Below the pieces are notes generated by a model, which saw only the letters and a program-made list of their open reading frames with translations, searched no databases and was not told where the DNA came from. Below, piece after piece: positions 1 through 13,629 of a stretch of DNA of 64,000 bases; positions within the stretch are counted from its first letter, which is position 1, and each line of letters starts with the position of its first letter. Origin of the DNA: Mansonella perstans (Eukaryota > Nematoda > Chromadorea > Rhabditida > Onchocercidae). Both the position numbers and the translations under genes were made by a program. The stretch lies in contig JBAMDO010000574.1 of assembly GCA_037074765.1 (NCBI GenBank), positions 1 through 64,000 on the forward strand. The letters are read 5' to 3'.

Positions 1-168
1 TTTTTTTTTTTTTTTTTTTGAATTAAAAGGATTGCTGTTGTTTTAACAGTGCCGTATTTTTTCATGACATATTTAATTTTCTTGAAATGAAGGAATGAAA
101 TCTAAAGCAGTTTTTCCAAATATTTTTTTTTTCGGTTTTCTTACTCCATACCATTTTGCAGGGTTTTT

Positions 169-203
<35 letters not shown>

Positions 204-2884
204 CTTTAATTATCAAACTTTTTTGTCTTTTTTTTCGTTGTTTAATTTTTCTCAAAGTATTTACAATTCTCATTTCTGGTTATTTAGTATTTTTTTATTA
301 TGGAATCACACTGCTGCAGACTTTTGTTACTGTTCATGATATCCAACTTTTACTCATCTTTAACTGTAAGAGGATATTGAGTATTGCGATTTTTTTTTTT
401 CTTGGTGAGTAAATTTTGGAATTGGAAAGTTTATTTTCTTAAATTTAATTTTGTCGAATTGATTGGATAATTTCTGACAGTTAACAGTTTAGTGAATGTC
501 AAAATTGGCTTGGGCATACTTGTGTACTACGTGTACTCGTTTGAAAACTTAGCATTCCGACCATTGTTTTTTGGAGCGGCGGAAATCTTCTTATAATAGG
601 ACGAATGTTTTTTTTTTCTCCAATATATTTTCATGCCTTTCTATCCTTTTTAAAATCATTTCCGTTAATATATAAAAATGAATTTTTTCAAATATCAGGC
701 TGCAGTACATTTGTCATTTCTTGGAAAACCTTTGGATGTGCCTAATGGCAATTCATCCAATGTTAGATTATCCTGGTTGACCGACTGAATTGAACAGTGG
801 TTTTTTTTCATTTCAAGCTGAAGTTGCTTACTAATGATTGTTAGAAGTGTTCCTTTTGTTCATTTCAAATATTTTGGAATATCGTTAATTCGAATCGAAT
901 ATTCGTTAATTTTATGCTATTAGCATTTATATTTTTAATAGAAAGGAGGATCATTGATAACTTTTTATGACAACAAATTATCAAAAGAATTAAAATATTG
1001 TAGCTTTTAAAGTTCTCAAATAGATTATATGTAATGAATTGGTTTAATAACTAACGATGAATTAGTTGACACATAATGGATATCGATGAGTGTTATTAAG
1101 AGATCTGATAGACTTTTTCATTTCTTTTTTCTTTTCCGCATTAACTTGTTTTCATCCCATATTTGTTATTTTGCTTCAAGCTAATTCAGTAGTCATTTTA
1201 TTTTATCCGGAACAACATTCCAACTTCTCTTCTTGATTTAATTTATGACATCATCCAATACTTTATTAGTATCAATTACATAGTTTCAAAATTTCTTAAG
1301 TTTTGATAAGATGTATTGAAGTAATGATAAGAGTATAATTGTTGCACGATAAGATGGCACATATATTTGATAATGATAAATTTATAATTTTAAAAGAGTT
1401 GTACTAATTGAAATATTTTATTATTCTTCTCGAATTTATGATTTATTATAGATTAGTGTAGAAGTAATTAATTGTATTATGTTGCTTTGTTTAATTTTAA
1501 CTCTTTCATGTTGAAATGAATGTCTTTTTATTATCTATTAATTTAGTGATTTTGTATAGTTTATTTTTCCTTTTTTTTTCTTGTAAATAACTTACTACTT
1601 GCTTGTATAGAGATCTCATATCCATTACATTGGTATGAAGATAATGATAATAGAGGTATGGAGATAATGCTAAAATAATTTTGAGTTAAATTGAGTTTCA
1701 AAGCAGAAGAAGCAATTTGTGGTGTATGTTTCGATGAAGACGAAATGCTTGCAATCGAAAATTTATGGATCAATTAACAGGAATCATTAACGATGACTTT
1801 TTTTTAAACGTACATAAAAATTTAACGTCAACTAATTTATATTGCTTTGAACTATAATTTGGTTGAAAAGGCTTAATAATTGTATCTCTTATGATATCTG
1901 GCTAATAATGGCAACATGATATCTATTTTTGAATTGAATTGTAACTATCAGAAGGAATTATGAAAAGTTGACAATGACAACGACTATTTCAATGATTGAA
2001 TAGAAGAGATACTTCAAAGCATTTCTCAAAATCGAATTTCATCGAAAAAAGGTCACTATCATCATCATCATCATCATTTGGTAATCTATTACCATTACAT
2101 TTTTCGGAATCCGTCTAAAGCAGTACTCAGAAGATATGCTGATCGTTTGGATGCATCAGAAGTAAGAAAATTGTCTCAAAGGATATTTGTCAGTGGAAAA
2201 GATGTAATTCATTGTGTAGAAAAAACCAACACTTCAACATTTGGCCATGAAATTTTGCCGTATTTGTCATATTTAGTTGACTTTTTAACAAATGATTACA
2301 CACTCGACAACTTTTCTTCCACAATTAGTACGATGAAGATAGTGTTTTTCAAGAATTCATCGAATCTCAAAGCACGGATGATTGTGATTTTTTTTTTTTT
2401 TTGAGAATAATAAACATATTTCTTCTCATCGATTGTTTGTTAATTGTTACATTTCTTAATTTAATTAGCAATTATATGTCTTATTTCAGCCATAATGATT
2501 GAAATTCCTAGTACTAAAGCATAATTTTCAATTTCATATAGTAATGATACAAATTATTGATTTTGCGGTTTTCTTTCAAAAATTCAATTATTTATGAGAA
2601 AGGTCTGTTTAATTTATCATGAATAAATTATGTGTCATATCAGTTGCAGTATTCGAATATTTGTACCATTCAGGTCATTTCATTGACCTATTTAGGGTAT
2701 GTGAAAAGTTGTGAATCCATAGATTGATTAGTACATAAGATATTGTTATATGAAATGAAAAAATGTAAAATATTTTTTAAAAAAAAAAAGGTTAAAACAT
2801 AATAAGCGCAGGTGGGAAAGAGATTGATATCTAATAACGTTGATATCAATTTTAAAACTTATATTTACATTTATCAATTTTGCA
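1..2884. other. AT-rich intergenic or UTR sequence
   Basis: The stretch is very AT-rich, with a poly-T run at 1-19, a poly-A run near 177-202 and a (CAT)n run near 2057-2076. No recognisable gene could be assembled. The only protein-like reading is the weak candidate at 2008-2403, listed separately. It may be the 3' end or UTR of a gene that starts left of the window. Confidence 0.5.
2008..2403 (+). other. Possible terminal exons of an unidentified gene
   Basis: A reading frame open from about 2004 includes a short poly-His run and ends in the protein-like segment RRYADRLDASE just before a good donor at 2162. Joining 2161 to an acceptor ending near 2327 (ttccacaattag) gives an in-frame acidic tail beginning YDEDSVFQEFIESQ, followed by a stop at about 2401-2403. 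Alternatively the frame runs straight through and ends at the same place in a different tail. I recognise no family. No convincing 5' exons were found upstream, so this could be the end of a gene lying off the left edge, or chance. Confidence 0.2.
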
Positions 2885-2885
2885 G
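2884..2885 (+). other. Trans-splice acceptor, BolA2 gene
   Basis: The sequence caattttgcag ends at 2885, 43 nt before the BolA2 ATG, with no donor nearby upstream. This fits an SL1 addition site. Confidence 0.45.
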
Positions 2886-2928
2886 TCTTACAAAGTGGTC
2901 AAAAAAAAATTTCAAAGTGATTGATAGC

Positions 2929-4016
2929 ATGGATGCAACGATACGCCAAAAATTAAAGGTCGCATTGAAGCCATCTCATTTGGTAAGTAATACCTAATTA
3001 GTGCAATTTACATTTTAATCACGGTATAAGATTTAAATTTAAGATTTAGTTCTAATTGATAGCTGCATTTTCAAATGGTATTAGTTGAAGTTTTCAATTG
3101 TGACGAGATAGTGAATGTGTTGCATTCCATCAAATTTTTCATATGTTAACAATACTCATATGAAAAATGAATAGCAGACTGAATAGCAAACTTTAATAAT
3201 TTTTTAACAATTTTTTCCTTTTTATTTTGTTGCGTATAAATATTTCAATGAAATTAAGAATAATTGAAAATTCTTAACAAAATACGGATCGAAAATTGAT
3301 CAAAAGGCTGTTGCAGTAGTTCCCTTTGTTTCTTGATTTCGTGAAATAAGTAAAAAGTGAAAATTGCAACAAATCGATTTATAAATTTTTCCAGGATATC
3401 GAAGATTTCAGCGATGGATGTGGATTGAAATTTCGTCTGGTTATTGTTTCTGATAATTTTGACAACAAAACAACTTTGGCATCGCATCGGTGATTATAAA
3501 CATTTATTATTGTTGATTTTACTTAGTGATATTTATTGTGGATTCAAATATCAAATGCTCCCTTTGAAACATCAGTGCCCATAAAAATTATTCTAACCTT
3601 TATTTTAGTACCTATAAATATAATCATACAGTAATGTAAATGATGTACAGAATTGTGATTCGACTTTTAGATTCCTCTATCGTATTATGTTTTTTTTTAG
3701 CAGAGATTAAGTTATTAAGTTATAGTTGATTGTTTTCTGAAATTATTATGGAGGATATGATCCATCACGCGTGAAAATTTTGACGAATATTGCATAGTGT
3801 ACTATACAAATTATTGATTTTTAGATATAAATCAAAAAAAAAGATATCAAAACTGATCCAATAATTGATGTACTATTTTGAACGTTGTATAGGTTTTGCG
3901 TTAGTTATAGACTGGTTTACGACGCTCTGAAGGAAGAAATGCAAGCAATACATGCTCTAGAAATCAAGACTTATACACCTGAAAAGTGGAGTGCAATAGA
4001 TGAAAGCGAAAAGTGA
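2929..4016 (+). CDS. BOLA2: BolA-like protein, BOLA2 type
   Basis: Three exons (2929-2982, 3395-3489, 3911-4016) join in frame to 84 codons plus stop, close to the 86 residues of human BOLA2. Visible family marks are the invariant GCG with its cysteine in the middle of the fold, the FRLVIVS strand, the SHRLVYDAL stretch spanning the last intron, the conserved IHA histidine, and a TPEKW ending. BOLA2 proteins pair with a monothiol CGFS glutaredoxin (GLRX3) and pass [2Fe-2S] clusters to cytosolic and nuclear targets; Cys and His of these motifs are the known ligands. There is no mitochondrial presequence, so the cytosolic BOLA2 class fits better than BOLA1 or BOLA3. The ATG is the first after a likely trans-splice acceptor. 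The ACBD6-type gene follows on the same strand 782 bp downstream. Confidence 0.9.
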
Positions 4017-4796
4017 AAGACGTAAGTTGGTATAATTTTAAGTTAAATCAAGAGGAACATAATTTTCGACGAATAATAACAATTTTATCATTATTTTTTC
4101 AGGATGTTCTGAGAGCTGAAAATGAACACTTTGGCATCAATGATCGTTTTTCTTTATTGGTTTGCTAAAATTGCTGAATGTAATTTGTGCTATTTAATAC
4201 AAGAATTGAGTATTTTGGAGAAAAGATCTTGTTTTAGGAAGTAATAATTAATGAAGCGTAGTAAATTTTCAAACGTCATTGCTGTTGTCATTGAGAGCTG
4301 TTATCATTGGGATTTTTGTTGCTGTTATCTAAATATAATTTTCGATTTATCTAAATATATATAGTTTTTTCGAAATTATAAATATGTTTGATAATGTTTT
4401 AATAGAAAAAATGTTGTCATATTTTTATGTGTTAAATGACTTCTGTTAAAATGTTTCTCGTGTATTCAAATTTTGAAATTACTTTTCATTATTAGTTATA
4501 ATTAAGCTGGTTTTGAGCTTCTAGTGGTTGGTATTGTAATCTTATTTGAGAAATTGCAATTCATATATGTCCAGTATAGAGATGGATATAATTCGACAGC
4601 TAATGTTTGTGCAGTTTTGATACTTTTGGTAATTTTCTATTTTTGTAATGTTATGTGGAGACAACTTGAAGTATAAAATTAAAATTTTTTGGGATTTCTG
4701 GAAGAGATGTGTTGACGTCACTTTTACCGCTTTTTGATTCGGAGAGTTTTCGGAAAATGTTCTCTCCGAAATGAGTTGTCATAATCAGTAATTACA
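4017..4796. other. Intergenic, BolA2 to ACBD6
   Basis: AT-rich sequence with the BolA2 3' region at the left and the ACBD6 outron or promoter at the right. No further gene is seen. Confidence 0.6.
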
Positions 4797-4797
4797 G
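4796..4797 (+). other. Trans-splice acceptor, ACBD6 gene
   Basis: The sequence agtaattacag ends at 4797, one base before the ATG at 4799. An acceptor that close to a start codon is typical of nematode SL1 sites. Confidence 0.6.
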
Positions 4798-4798
4798 A

Positions 4799-7086
4799 AT
4801 GTTTGTTTATCAATTGCTGAAATGGACATCTGGCAGTTCTACTAACGAGAATGAAGAACAACAACCGGATGAAGAAATTAGTGAAAGACTTGCTGCGGAA
4901 TTTGCTTCTGCTTGCATTTACTTACCCATTGCAATTAGCAATAATCTAATCTCACGTGAAGATCAGTTATATTTTTACGCTCGATATAAACTTATTACAC
5001 AGGGAAAAGCTGGTGAGTTTGTTTTCTGGATAGTGGTAACTACGTTGTGAATAAAATATTTTTGAACTATTTAAAATATTTTCAAGTTAAAATTATTTAT
5101 TTGTTGGAGTATTTTTTACGATTAGAAATTTAGGTATTGTTTTTTATTTGCAGTTTTTTTTTTTTTTTTTTTCTAAGGTTTTTGGCTAAATCGATTTTTT
5201 CCGGACATTGTGCTATTGATTAGTTTGATTCTAGCTTTTTAACCTTGCAAGTTATTCCGCAGGATTTTGAACGTCATTAATATGACGGACTTATATTAGT
5301 AATAGTATATTATGTATGTAATTGTGCAATCTAGACATGAAATTTTATTGTATGTTTACTTTTATACGATCATAACAGATCCCAGTAGGAGGCCCAGAAT
5401 ATACGATATTGCTTGTCGTGAGAAATTCGATTCTTGGTTAGCGTTAAGCAATATGTCAACAGCGGAAGCCATGAGACAGTATGTTACGAAGCTTATCGAA
5501 CTCAATGTTGGTTGGGATGAAAACCAACCTTATCGTATGCGTTATGGTGTTAGACCGAGTGCAGCGGTAGATGTTGAATCAACCGAAGTAAGTTGCTTTG
5601 ATTTATCATAAATTTACTTATATAAATGACGACATTATTTTTCTATGAGAGATAATTATTTTATCATGTATTTATGGTCATAATTTTAAAATTAATGTCA
5701 GCTGAGCTTTTGACAAATCGTCAAACTTTCAAATTCCTAACTTCATTATGGTTTTCATCATTTCAAATAAAAACGAATTATGAATTTTCAGTTTTCTATT
5801 TATTAGTTTGCATTGCTTATTTTACTTTGTCTTTTCATTCGTCATTCAGTTTTTTAGCTTGCTTTCAGTACAAATTGTTACTTTTTTGAAATTTTCGTTA
5901 CATTTCATGCATTAGTCAGAATTTATTTTAATGGTTTTCTTTTGTGTTCGATACTTTATTGTCCTTATTTTCCTTCATATGGATCTTTGGGTCATGCGAG
6001 TGAACTACAGATTATGAATCAAGTGAGGTTGTTCATCCTGATGTGAATGGAAAAGTTCTTTTTGATGCTTGTAATTTTTGGGAAGTGGGTTCGAACAAGT
6101 TAAAATTTCACTTTAATTATAAAATGTTTTACTTTTTTGCTATTATAGACCGAATCATCTGGCATGAGCTTGGAGCAGATCGAATGGTTCGCTGCTTTAA
6201 ATGAAGGCAATGTTGAGAAGCTAAAAGATCTTTTATCAAGCAATTTAGGATTTCTGGAGGAAAGAGATGAGAATCAAGTATGTCGATTGTATCCATATAA
6301 GTTTTTAACTTCATTTCTCAAATCAATTTATCACCTCTACCCCTCCCCTTAAATGAGAAGCATCTTTTCTTCTCCTGCTGCACTTTTTACTTCTTACGTG
6401 ATGTAACAGGGTGGATTCCGGATAGAATAGATTTTTGTCGTAGTCTATCCTATTTTGTACGCTTTCTACGTTCGAACATTAAGATGAATCAACTTTCGTA
6501 CCTTAATTTGAATAACTATTCCAGTTAACTGCACTCCACTGGGTTTCGGACCGTGGAAAATTAGAACTTGTTAAGTTTCTGATCGATGCTGGAGCTGACG
6601 TTAATATTCAAGATTACGATGGACAAACGCCTCTGCATTACGGTTATTATTTTAATAGTAAAAAGGATTTGTATATCTTTAAGTAATCAAGTATCATGGG
6701 AAGAGAGTTGAGTTTTCAGGATATTTTACAAAAAGAAATAGAGGGATGTATTTGCTGAGTTTCCATTGATAGCGACAATGTCGCATGTACATCTTGTTCT
6801 CGAAGGATTCTTTAAGATCTTATAAGGTAGGGTGATTAGTACTGTGAACAGCTTTTCTCATAATTTACAATTTTTTCCTACTAATAGTTAAAATCTCTCA
6901 ACATTGTAAAGCCAAACCATTGCAGCTGTTTCATGTTCTCATCGATCTGTATCGGATTTTTTGCTCAAGAATGGTGCTGATCCTACAGTGGCTGATTTCG
7001 AGGGAAATTGTCCGTTGGATATCGTTAGTGATACAGTTATAAGGCAAATGTTGGAAGATGCCCTTCCAAAAAAAGCGGATTCTTGA
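4799..7086 (+). CDS. ACBD6: Acyl-CoA-binding domain protein 6 (ACBD6)
   Basis: Five exons (4799-5012, 5379-5587, 6149-6277, 6525-6642, 6926-7086) join to 276 residues; human ACBD6 has 282. The N-terminal acyl-CoA-binding domain covers roughly residues 25-110 and shows the LYFYARYK helix, a KAD-P turn and the REKFDSW helix of the ACBP fold. After an acidic linker come two ankyrin repeats, recognisable from LTALHWVSDRGKLELVKFL, the GADVN-QDYDGQTPLHY turn, and GADPTVADFEGNCPLDI. Family knowledge: ACBD6 binds long-chain acyl-CoAs and supports protein N-myristoylation and lipid remodelling in the cytosol and nucleus. The start is the ATG one base after a splice acceptor. A poly(A) signal lies 243 nt past the stop. 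Confidence 0.92.
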
Positions 7087-7328
7087 AAATGAAAAACTCT
7101 TCGTCATCATTGTTGGGAAGCATTTGATTAAACAGATATAGACTTCTAAATAGTGGGATTACTATGAAGTTATTTTTCTGCATCAAGCTAGCCCCTATAT
7201 TGAACGTAACCAGAATCTGAATCTTATCTTGATTGTCTTTCCACTTTAGTGCTTTCGAGATTATGGTAGACAAGATAATACAAATATTTTTTTAATTTTG
7301 ACGTGATATCAGATTTTAAAGAAAATTG

Positions 7329-7334
7329 AATAAA
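7329..7334 (+). terminator. Poly(A) signal, ACBD6
   Basis: A canonical AATAAA lies about 240 nt downstream of the ACBD6 stop codon. Confidence 0.5.
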
Positions 7335-8314
7335 GTTAATAAATTCGAGGTCTATTTGTTACTGAATTAAATTCGAGTTTCAGAGTACCTTGTTGGATTA
7401 AATGTAATCGTAATCCGATTTCTTTATCACACTGCTTTCCCAATTTATGAATACAAATTTTTTTTTTTGCTATATTCTTTGAAACAGAAGGTAAAAATAT
7501 GTCACCCTCCGGCTTGTGATTGGATGCGATATTTTGCATTATACGTTTGAGAATTTTACTGATCTTACAAAAGACGTTGACACTAGAACTTGAATCATTC
7601 GGTATACTTCGGGAAAATCTTGAAAATCCGAAAACAAATGTTTTTTCTTGTTTTTTATAGTCACATGACAAAGATTTGAACCATAACATTTTGTAAGTTT
7701 CCGAGTGAGAGAAATAGCGATGAAAACTCTATTATGTTTTCGGAATGATAGAACAGCGTCACTCGCAAATCCAAAATCTGCCAAGATTACTTGAAAAATG
7801 AATAAGAGAAAATGAATATTCGATATGTTATTACTCTTTCCCATGGAGCTTACATTTTCCGGAATGCTCTAGAAATGGATGGTCAGTTTTGTAAATGTCA
7901 CACGAAAAGCTGTTTAAAAGAAAACTTGGCTGCATTAGTGGCGATGATCTGCAAAATTCGGTTCAAAATTTGGCCAAATAAGAGAAAATCATTTAGAAAG
8001 AATACATGATGCTATAAAGTAGTTATTATTTACGAAAGAATGTGGTCACTGTATGGATATCTAAATTGTCTTAATATTCTGTCCAGTTTGTACGTTAGGT
8101 GTACGCAACGTATAGATAACAAACGGTGTTTACATGGTAAGAACATATGAGGAAAACAACAAAAATGTAACGGTCAGGAAGCAATTTAACAAATAGAATG
8201 AAGCCAGTGCAACAAATACAGAAATAACGAAATAATCCTATACCACTATAGTAAACCTGTGAGCTACTGAATTAGCAGTGATCCCCTCCTCCTCATATAA
8301 TACAGGGGTATATC

Positions 8315-8320
8315 TTTATT
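8315..8320 (-). terminator. Poly(A) signal, OST3 gene
   Basis: AATAAA on the minus strand, 42 nt past the OST3 stop codon. Confidence 0.6.
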
Positions 8321-8361
8321 ATGATTCCGAAAATAAATTATCGATATGCAATATTTTTTTA

Positions 8362-10240
8362 TTAATGAAACAAAAAACTATATGGGTATCCCTGATATTT
8401 ACTACGAAATATGGAAAGCAATAAGCTAAAAAATATAACCACCAATCCGAGACCAACGAATGCCATAACTGAAAACAACACAATTACCTAGATACAAACT
8501 GATTTAATAAGTCCGGAAAAAGTATAAATTTTGAGTTTTTCAAATTATTAAATTAAACAAAAAGGATTTTGACCAAATTAATGACTCACTCCGCCGTCGT
8601 CCAGAATCACCTTTACCGTCTGCTGCATCATTCATTAAGATGAAACCAGCCGTTACTGCTGCATATAATATCGCAACCAAATATGTTTCCGCTACGAGCT
8701 GTAGTTTTACAATAATTTAGTAACAACTGTAAGCTGAGTGGTGAAAGAGTTCAGAACAAATAGATATTGGACATAAGATTCTAAATAATATAACCACCCA
8801 TAAGATCCTAAGGAATGTTTTTGTATAAATTCTTCCTTTACATTACCTTTCCTTTTCTATCTGTAATCCAGCTGTAAGAGATAATCTCATACTATTATCC
8901 TTCCCTTTTTGCCTTTCAATACCAACAGAGACAACACAAAAAATTATGGCGTTACAGATTTCCTTCATTTATTTTTGTAGAATAATTTAAATCTAAAAAT
9001 AGAGAGGGAACATACCTGATACTGAGTAGAACCATGGACGAAACTTGTTTCACGAGTTTGCGAACTAGTCATAACAAACGGAGGGCCATGAATATGATTC
9101 CACATCTGTCCGCTCATAAACGCAAATACTATGCAGAGACAAATTAATGCCCAACTTGTACGATTGTACAAGAACTCGAGATTATTTCTGCGCATATACA
9201 ACAATCCTAATACCAGCATTGCCAATAACAAAACAACTGCTGGTGCTGCATAGTTTGGTGGACGAAGAACGCGAATCTAAAAAAAAAAAGTCATGAGTTA
9301 TAAAATTTTGGATCCAATATATGTTTTTCTCCAGAAGTAATTTAAGTCCAGAAATAGAAAAAAAGCATATGAATAATGAGCAGAACCAGTGAGAACCTAT
9401 TCCGCGAGTATGCAATCCGTCATAACTAAAAAAAAAGTAATAAAAAATATCTGTACAAACATAGCAATAACTAACCTGTATATCTGTTCGTTCAAAGACA
9501 AATTTCGCCATGCTATCAGCATCAAAACCTTGCCGTTCAAAATCCATTTGATCAGTTCGTTTTTTGGTACCTTTTGACGGAAAATAATAGAGTACTGGAG
9601 CAACATTTAGATTCATCTGCTGGAAAATTTCTGGAGACTCATCATAATCAATAATTGCAAAGTAAAGAGCTTTCAATTCCGGATATGCATAACGATATGA
9701 GTTAGCCAATATATAAAATTCATCATATGCGGATCTGGAATGGCCCAAAGGTTACTTAGTAACGCAAATAAATATGGAAATTTGTTTGGAACTTTAGAAA
9801 TATCGAATTAAAATATCCGACAGTATTTAAAGCACTTTTCTAAAACATTAAATATATTTTTAAAAATTTTCAATGCACAATAACGAAAATCGCACTTGCA
9901 TATCCCACAATTGACATTTGGAGAAAGCGCTGTAAACATCACAACCATAGAGTAATTACGTGGCGCACTCCGTACGTATGTCTTCCATCGATCTGCATTC
10001 AAACTGATTAGCGGTCTTCTGTACATCCATTCCTGCAACGAGATGAATCAATAAATTTTGATTCCCTGAATATTTTATCATCCTTTTTTAAAAAAAAGAT
10101 GAACATTCGCGTACTGTGTAGAATGAACTAACCTGCAAATTTTTGACTTTTTCATCCAAGTACACTCCCTTCTGGCAATAGGTCATTCCCAGGACCACAA
10201 GAAATAATATCAACCGCATAGCTGACATACCGATATTCAT
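8362..10240 (-). CDS. TUSC3: Oligosaccharyltransferase OST3/OST6 subunit (TUSC3/MAGT1)
   Basis: Six exons (10240-10133, 10032-9896, 9734-9476, 9276-9016, 8698-8590, 8468-8362) join to 326 residues; human TUSC3 has 348. A hydrophobic N-terminal signal ([11 protein letters not shown]) is followed by a lumenal thioredoxin-like domain with [14 protein letters not shown] and the redox motif CGIC in the CxxC position. Then come four membrane segments marked by [29 protein letters not shown] and [11 protein letters not shown]. The family forms mixed disulfides with nascent chains in the ER to aid N-glycosylation of cysteine-adjacent sites, and MAGT1 has also been linked to Mg2+ uptake. The start is the MNIG ATG, first after a uORF; an inner ATG at 10228 is also possible. 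ZMAT2 lies 617 bp upstream on the same strand. Confidence 0.95.
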
Positions 10241-10857
10241 GAATGATGCATAAAATAATCTAACCCTTCCTGAAAAATGATCACTGTTACCCTGCAAAGC
10301 CTGAACAACGATGAAAGCATGCATATCCCATGACTAGATTTGATTTGATAAAAACTACATCACTAGACTAGTTTCGTTTCAAACTAACAAGTAAATTCTT
10401 GGTTGTAAAAAGATATCAGGCAAACTTATTGTGTCCAGCCTAGAAATGTCTCCAGAAATAACAAATTGCAAAATATTCACAACTTATTCAAAATGAAAGA
10501 ACAGCAATACGTGAGACGTGCGCATAGCGAGGTGATTTCAATCAGTTTATTCATTTCACCGAAAAATAAGCAATTCAACAAAAGTCCAAATGATTTAGCG
10601 CAACATCAATGTCAATAAAAATGCATTAATCGTTTCCATAATTTATAAATTTCGACCGCAATTTGACATGACTTCGGAGAATCACATTCTTTCGTGAGTA
10701 ATTTAAATCTTGATTGGCTTTGATATTTTCCAAAAAAAACACTGATAAAATTTGATTCAATTCTTGCCATCTTACCACTCCAAAAACAATGAATTAGAGA
10801 TAAGCAGTTCAATTTATATACATTGATGACGAAGAAAACCAGAAAGTTCCGACTTTA
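10241..10857. other. ZMAT2-OST3 intergenic region
   Basis: About 600 bp of AT-rich sequence between two minus-strand genes. It contains no gene of its own beyond the OST3 leader. The spacing and shared direction allow a polycistronic unit. Confidence 0.5.
10270..10271 (-). other. Trans-splice acceptor, OST3 gene
   Basis: On the minus strand catttttcag is followed by GAAGGG; the mature mRNA would begin at 10269. That places a four-codon uORF in the leader (see findings). Confidence 0.55.
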
Positions 10858-11900
<1,043 letters not shown>

Positions 11901-11905
11901 ATTCA

Positions 11906-11907
11906 CT
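11906..11907 (-). other. Trans-splice acceptor, ZMAT2
   Basis: The minus-strand sequence attttctttag ends here and the ATG follows after five bases. Confidence 0.6.
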
Positions 11908-13610
11908 AAAGAAAATAAAAAGAATATTTTTATTAGTTTAACTTTAATTAATACAAAATGGAATTCACGTGTCATATTTCTTGCAATTTCGCATCCGTAA
12001 ATAATTTTCTTGAATAATTATATGAAAAATATTGACTTTACTGATATATTTACTGCTACGACTAAAATAAGTGTTTCAGAAAGTTAGACTACGTGAGATA
12101 CGAATACATATTAGAATAATATTAAAATATATATTAGAGTAAAATTTACATAGTTTTCAGGTAACCTGAAATATCATCATAAAGTATGCTTACTAAGTGA
12201 AAACATCAAAACAACTGCTACTGTGTAAAAATGAATGAACAGCCGTTACATGTTGTTTGCCGTCGTTACGTTAGATCTGAAATTTGTATAATTTGCCTAA
12301 CGCCTCTTTTGTTTACCGGTGGTACTGGGGAATAAATTGAGAAATTAATTTCGAATTTTTGATATATGAGAAAATTATCATTTAATTAACATTTAAGATG
12401 AATTTAGTATATAGAAAGAAACAAAGAGTGAGAAGAAGAGAAAAAATTTGAATGTTTTGTTTTTGTTTTGAATAACATAGCAAAAAAAAAAACAAAATAA
12501 ACTTTTGAGAAAAATAAATAACGAATTGATTTTTTTTTTTTTTTTGATAGAATTTAAAAGGAACAATTAAGTGAATGCAATTTATAAATAAATAATAGTT
12601 TTAATTTGATAATAGATTAAATAAAGATTATAATTTGCTAAAATATAAGCTAGAAAATATTGTTACAATTAGGAATGTAACATAGTATTATTGAAGATTT
12701 AAGTAAATAAGTAAAAGTTTAAATATTGATAAATGTAAATGATAAATAGTAGTGCAAATATAACTAATTGCTTACTTTTTTTCTCTTGAATCACTTCAAT
12801 TGCTACTTTATTTCTTTTTTTCACTTTTCTTCATTATAACTTTTAATTTTAAAATATTTTTTACATATAGTAATTAAAAATTGAAATTTTAGAAAAATTC
12901 GAAAATATATATTGCTTTAGGCAATCTTTCTTTCGATGATTTGTAATTGTAATAATGAGTTATAATGTTAATGAATGAATGCTTTGCAGTCTTTCTCTTC
13001 TCTTTTCTCTTCTTAACAATTGTCTCTATGTTCAGTGTTAAGATATGTTAGCAGCCTTCGGAGCTGTTGCTATTGTTGCTAACGTTATTGTAATAATTTC
13101 AATTCCAATATTTATATATTTCAATTGCAATATTTTTCATTCTATTCTTTTTTCATCGTAGAAAATTTCGTGTATTTGTTGATATTTCCAATTTAATAAT
13201 AGCCCAATAGTTGCTTTTATTAATTTTATATTAGAATATCGATATTTAATCATTTGTATATAATTTTTATCGCAGTGCTAAAAGATATAAATTATTGATT
13301 TTCTTGATGTATGCATCAAAGTTCTAAATATATTTCAGTTCTAAATTTTATTTAGTGTTCAATTATTTGGTTCATTGAAAAATCAAAGAAGCCATAGCCT
13401 AATAATAATAATAAATCATTCGAACATTTTCATCTTAAAAATCAAAATTTAATAAAAAATATTAAAAATGTAATAAATCATTGAAAATATCAGTATTTTG
13501 TTACTTCTATTATGATAATTTATTTTAGCCATACTATTTTTTGACTAACTACGAAAATTTAAATTTTTTGCTTATTTTGCTAAATTAACTTTGATTTTGT
13601 ATATTTTTCC

Positions 13611-13612
13611 AG
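13611..13612 (+). other. Trans-splice acceptor, RSU1
   Basis: The sequence atatttttccag ends at 13612, 17 nt before the RSU1 ATG. It is a strong nematode acceptor. Confidence 0.55.
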
Positions 13613-13629
13613 GTTTCAAAATTAACAAA

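Larger units (their letters stand above)
7087..8361. other. Convergent intergenic region, ACBD6 / OST3
   Basis: This holds the ACBD6 3' UTR and, at the right, the OST3 3' end. Two overlapping minus-strand open frames of about 100-117 codons (7336-7844) lie here without a recognisable family; see the findings. Confidence 0.5.
11901..13629. other. Divergent intergenic region, ZMAT2 / RSU1
   Basis: About 1.7 kb of very AT-rich DNA lies between two genes transcribed away from each other. It should hold both promoters. I see poly-A/T tracts and many short AT runs but no clear motif or gene. Confidence 0.5.

Noticed and set aside
1690..1774. Short frame reading EEAICGVCFDEDE, recalling a RING or RBR zinc knuckle
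   Set aside because: Only one CxxC pair is present. No second Cys/His cluster was found in flanking sequence, and a stop follows at once.
6085..6100. GGGTTCGAAC resembling a tRNA B-box
   Set aside because: The 3' half of the box and any paired arms or A-box are missing.
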